DNA of 16,124 nucleotides from an uncultured Oscillospiraceae bacterium (GTDB taxonomy: Bacteria; Bacillota_A; Clostridia; Oscillospirales; Oscillospiraceae): NCBI GenBank assembly GCA_900754605.1, contig CAAEDK010000193.1, forward strand, positions 1 to 16,124. Direction: 5' to 3'. Below, in pieces: positions 14,378-16,124 of the stretch. The position numbers and the translations under genes were made by a program. Positions within the stretch are counted from its first letter, which is position 1. Each line of letters begins with the position of its first letter. The notes under the pieces are model-generated. The model was not told where the DNA came from. It searched no databases and worked only from the letters and a program-made list of their open reading frames with translations.

Positions 14378-15625
14378 CTAAGAAAATACCCAGAAGGGAC
14401 CGCCCGCAGCGGCCCCGCGCCGGGCTTCATTCACTACAATGCCGAGCTCCCATTCCTGATTGCTTCTTTTGACGCTGGCCGGGTCGGCAACCAATATTTT
14501 TCCATCTTCTGTGATGCCGCGCAGGACAATAAAATGTCCGCCGTTTGTAAAATGCCCTTTTGACATCAGGGCGATCACCAGTTTCCCGTCCTGAAGCGCC
14601 TCTACCAGCTTGGTGCTGTTGTTTCCAATCCCGGTTACTGTGAGCCCATAGTGTGCGCCGCCATCCGGGATCAGACTGTGATAGCTTCCGTTCCCCTCGC
14701 AGCGGTGGCCGGTCTCCGCCGACCATTTCGCCACATCGTAAGGCGTAACGGATGAATCCACCAGCGTGGCCACCACAATGGCCAGCGCGGTCGGCCCACA
14801 GCCCTCCGCGCCAATCGTCCCGGTCTTCCCATAGAGCTTGTTGCCCCAACGGGCGTCCGTCTGATTGTAGTACACCACCGGGGTGTCCTGATGCTCAAAG
14901 GTCACATCGCCGTAATCGGTGTTGTAGTAGCCATCCCCGTCCGTATCGTCATATGATACAGACTGATCATCCACCAGTACGGAGTACAGGAGGGAGGCCC
15001 ATTCCTTTTCCTCATCGGTGAAGCCGAGCTTTTCCATATATGCCTCCGGAGTCATGTCCCAGACAGTAATGTTCAGTACCCGGTCAATCAGAGAGGTGGA
15101 ATAATCCAGCTTACCGTATATCAAGTCATCTACGGCGGCCTCGTCCATGGCCGTCAAATCCTGTTTATACTTGGTCGATCCGATGGCAACCAGCCAGTAT
15201 TGATTCAAGTTCCCCAGATTTTCAGTGACGGAATAGCTGTCATACTGAGCGCTCCCGTCTGGAAGTCGAAAACCGGGCAGGATCGTATTCACCAGGCGCT
15301 CCAAAATGGACGGAGTCCGGGAGGTCGCCCGGTCATAAATTTGGGTCAGTTCTTGAGCAGAGTCTGTAAATTCGATGATTTCCTGATCTGTCGAGCTGTT
15401 GAAGCCGAACAGAATATTGGGGAGCGACACGAAGGCGAACAGGGGGAACAAAACAACCACGAACAGAAGGATCACACCCAACTTGATAAGCTCCGGCAGA
15501 AAAGACTTGGCGGCCTCGGCAGCCGCGCCGTACACCCCTCCATAGGCGGCGCCGCGGGCAATATTCGCGGCCGCTGCGGCGACACGAATACCCTTTCCTC
15601 CTGATCCGGACTGATAATCGTTCAT
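14378..15625 (-). CDS. Membrane-anchored C39-like cysteine peptidase of the transfer operon
   Basis: A 415-aa protein with an Ala-rich N-terminus, one strong transmembrane segment at about residues 46-68 and a large domain that would face outside. The C-terminal part (about 248-385) matches the Peptidase_C39_2 type: Y-Y-N-Q-T-D-A-R-W-G-N-K-L-Y-G, then G-C-G-P-T-A with nucleophile Cys276, G-G-H-F-I-V-L with His364 and V-A-D-P-A with Asp381. In comparable Gram-positive elements the wall-opening enzyme at this position is usually a lysozyme or NlpC/P60 protein. Here a C39-type fold seems to take that place, or to process another channel protein. Residues 227-237 form a D-T-D-G-D-G loop like a calcium site. 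ATG 15625 has AAGGAGG about 11 bases upstream. Confidence 0.85.
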   Translation of the reverse strand: MNDYQSGSGGKGIRVAAAAANIARGAAYGGVYGAAAEAAKSFLPELIKLGVILLFVVVLFPLFAFVSLPNILFGFNSSTDQEIIEFTDSAQELTQIYDRATSRTPSILERLVNTILPGFRLPDGSAQYDSYSVTENLGNLNQYWLVAIGSTKYKQDLTAMDEAAVDDLIYGKLDYSTSLIDRVLNITVWDMTPEAYMEKLGFTDEEKEWASLLYSVLVDDQSVSYDDTDGDGYYNTDYGDVTFEHQDTPVVYYNQTDARWGNKLYGKTGTIGAEGCGPTALAIVVATLVDSSVTPYDVAKWSAETGHRCEGNGSYHSLIPDGGAHYGLTVTGIGNNSTKLVEALQDGKLVIALMSKGHFTNGGHFIVLRGITEDGKILVADPASVKRSNQEWELGIVVNEARRGAAAGGPFWVFS

Positions 15626-15676
15626 ATACTAAATACGCCTCCTTCTGATTCCCGTTTGACTCTAATTTCTAAAGGC

Positions 15677-15714
15677 GGAGCATGGGCGCTTCCTATGCGG
15701 CTCACCCATGCTCC
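15677..15714. repeat. Inverted repeat between the Pro-rich and C39 genes
   Basis: GGAGCATGGG (15677-15686) pairs perfectly with CCCATGCTCC (15705-15714) around an 18-base loop that holds a further CGC/GCG pair. On the minus strand it follows the Pro-rich gene stop by about 15 bases and is followed by GCCTTTAG, a poor T-run. It may weaken or process the transcript between the two genes rather than end it fully. Confidence 0.55.
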
Positions 15715-15727
15715 TTGAGGATTTCAA

Positions 15728-16124
15728 TTATTTTTTCTTATTGCGTTTTTTGGATGTGTTGCCATTGGGCGGAGCCGCCGGCCGTTTGATCCGGTGAGTC
15801 CCCGCCGAACTGTCTTTTGCCGTGGTTTCTTCGGAAGCCGTTTGGATTGTAGGCGGCCTTGGGGCGCCAGAAATTCTGCGTGATTCCTTTGCCCCGGTGG
15901 AAGCCTGCGTGCCCCCTATGGGAGGCCGGCTGGGACCAGCGGCCCGCTGCGTCCCTGCTGTACCGGCCGGAGGCTGAGTGCCGCCCACGGGAGGCCGGCT
16001 GGGACCGGAGGGCTGCCGCGCTCCTGCCGTACCGGCTGGGGGCTGGGTGCCGCCCACGGGAGGCCGGCTGGGACTGGAGGGCTGCCGCGTTCCTGCTGTA
16101 CCGACTGGGGGCTGGGTGCCGCCC
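15728..16124 (-). CDS. C-terminal end of a Pro-rich repeat protein (runs off right edge)
   Basis: The frame is open from the window edge to the stop at 15728-15730, so only the last 131 residues are seen; the start lies outside. The visible part is low-complexity: four 23-residue units of the pattern G-G-T-Q-P-P-x-G-T-A-G-x-R-Q-P-S-x-P-S-R-P-P-V, the fourth degenerate, then a Thr/Ala/Pro stretch and a basic tail ending K-K-R-N-K-K-K. Such disordered tails occur at the C-terminus of VirB6/TrbL-like channel proteins, and the operon position fits this, but no membrane segment is visible here, so the identity is a guess. An internal GTG at 16057 is not a likely start. Confidence 0.7.
   Translation of the reverse strand, partial: GGTQPPVGTAGTRQPSSPSRPPVGGTQPPAGTAGARQPSGPSRPPVGGTQPPAGTAGTQRAAGPSRPPIGGTQASTGAKESRRISGAPRPPTIQTASEETTAKDSSAGTHRIKRPAAPPNGNTSKKRNKKK
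15848..16123 (-). repeat. Four tandem 69-bp coding repeats
   Basis: Units at 16055-16123, 15986-16054 and 15917-15985 are nearly identical in DNA and protein; the unit at 15848-15916 keeps the length but has diverged. Each encodes 23 residues. The array starts outside the window or at its edge, so the copy number may be higher. High similarity among the first three suggests recent slippage or unequal recombination. Confidence 0.85.

Noticed and set aside
1..16124. Search for tRNA, rRNA, CRISPR array, insertion sequence or relaxase
   Set aside because: No cloverleaf, rRNA-like stretch, regularly spaced CRISPR repeats, transposase or relaxase motif was seen by reading the window.

Overview
The window looks like one part of an integrative and conjugative element (ICE) or related conjugative island from a high-GC Clostridia bacterium, probably an Oscillospiraceae/Lachnospiraceae-type gut Firmicute. 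The evidence is the gene set (RepA_N replication initiator, VirD4/TraG coupling ATPase, VirB4 ATPase, PrgI-type membrane protein, membrane-anchored C39 peptidase, DUF4317 protein), strong GGAGG-type ribosome sites, GTG starts and compact spacing. The genus assignment is inference. No relaxase, rRNA, tRNA or CRISPR array was seen.

Layout. Positions 1-265 hold a 17-bp-arm inverted repeat that touches a plausible leftward promoter, with a possible gene start running off the left edge. Positions 266-1174 (minus) encode a XerC/D-size tyrosine recombinase with all catalytic residues and its own promoter. Positions 1175-1720 are mostly non-coding and visibly more AT-rich; they hold a possible 45-codon ORF and two hairpins. 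A short SepF-like protein (1721-2005, plus) follows and ends at a strong bidirectional terminator (2069-2110).

Positions 2156-5567 (minus) form a replication/maintenance cluster, transcribed in the order repA, a 180-aa unknown, an S1-domain protein with an acidic disordered N-terminus, and a 68-aa unknown. A DUF4317 gene (5722-6879, plus) diverges from repA with its own promoter and ends at a hairpin facing the transfer genes.

Positions 6932-16124 (minus) are the conjugation module. In transcription order it has: the C-terminal end of a Pro-rich repeat protein (runs off the right edge), a membrane C39-type peptidase, a small HTH protein, PrgI, VirB4, a 232-aa unknown, a winged-helix-like 371-aa unknown and the VirD4/TraG coupling protein. 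Many genes overlap or are separated by fewer than 50 bases, which suggests co-transcription. The exception is the 243-base gap 10230-10472. It carries several copies of a GGAATGTAACCG-type motif, including a 17-bp-arm palindrome. That array is the most unusual non-coding signal in the window and is a candidate regulatory, replication or transfer-origin site.

Putting it together: the recombinase would move or resolve the element, RepA could let the excised circle replicate, and VirB4, PrgI, the peptidase and VirD4 would build and feed a Gram-positive type IV secretion channel. The relaxase and the rest of the channel would lie beyond the right edge.
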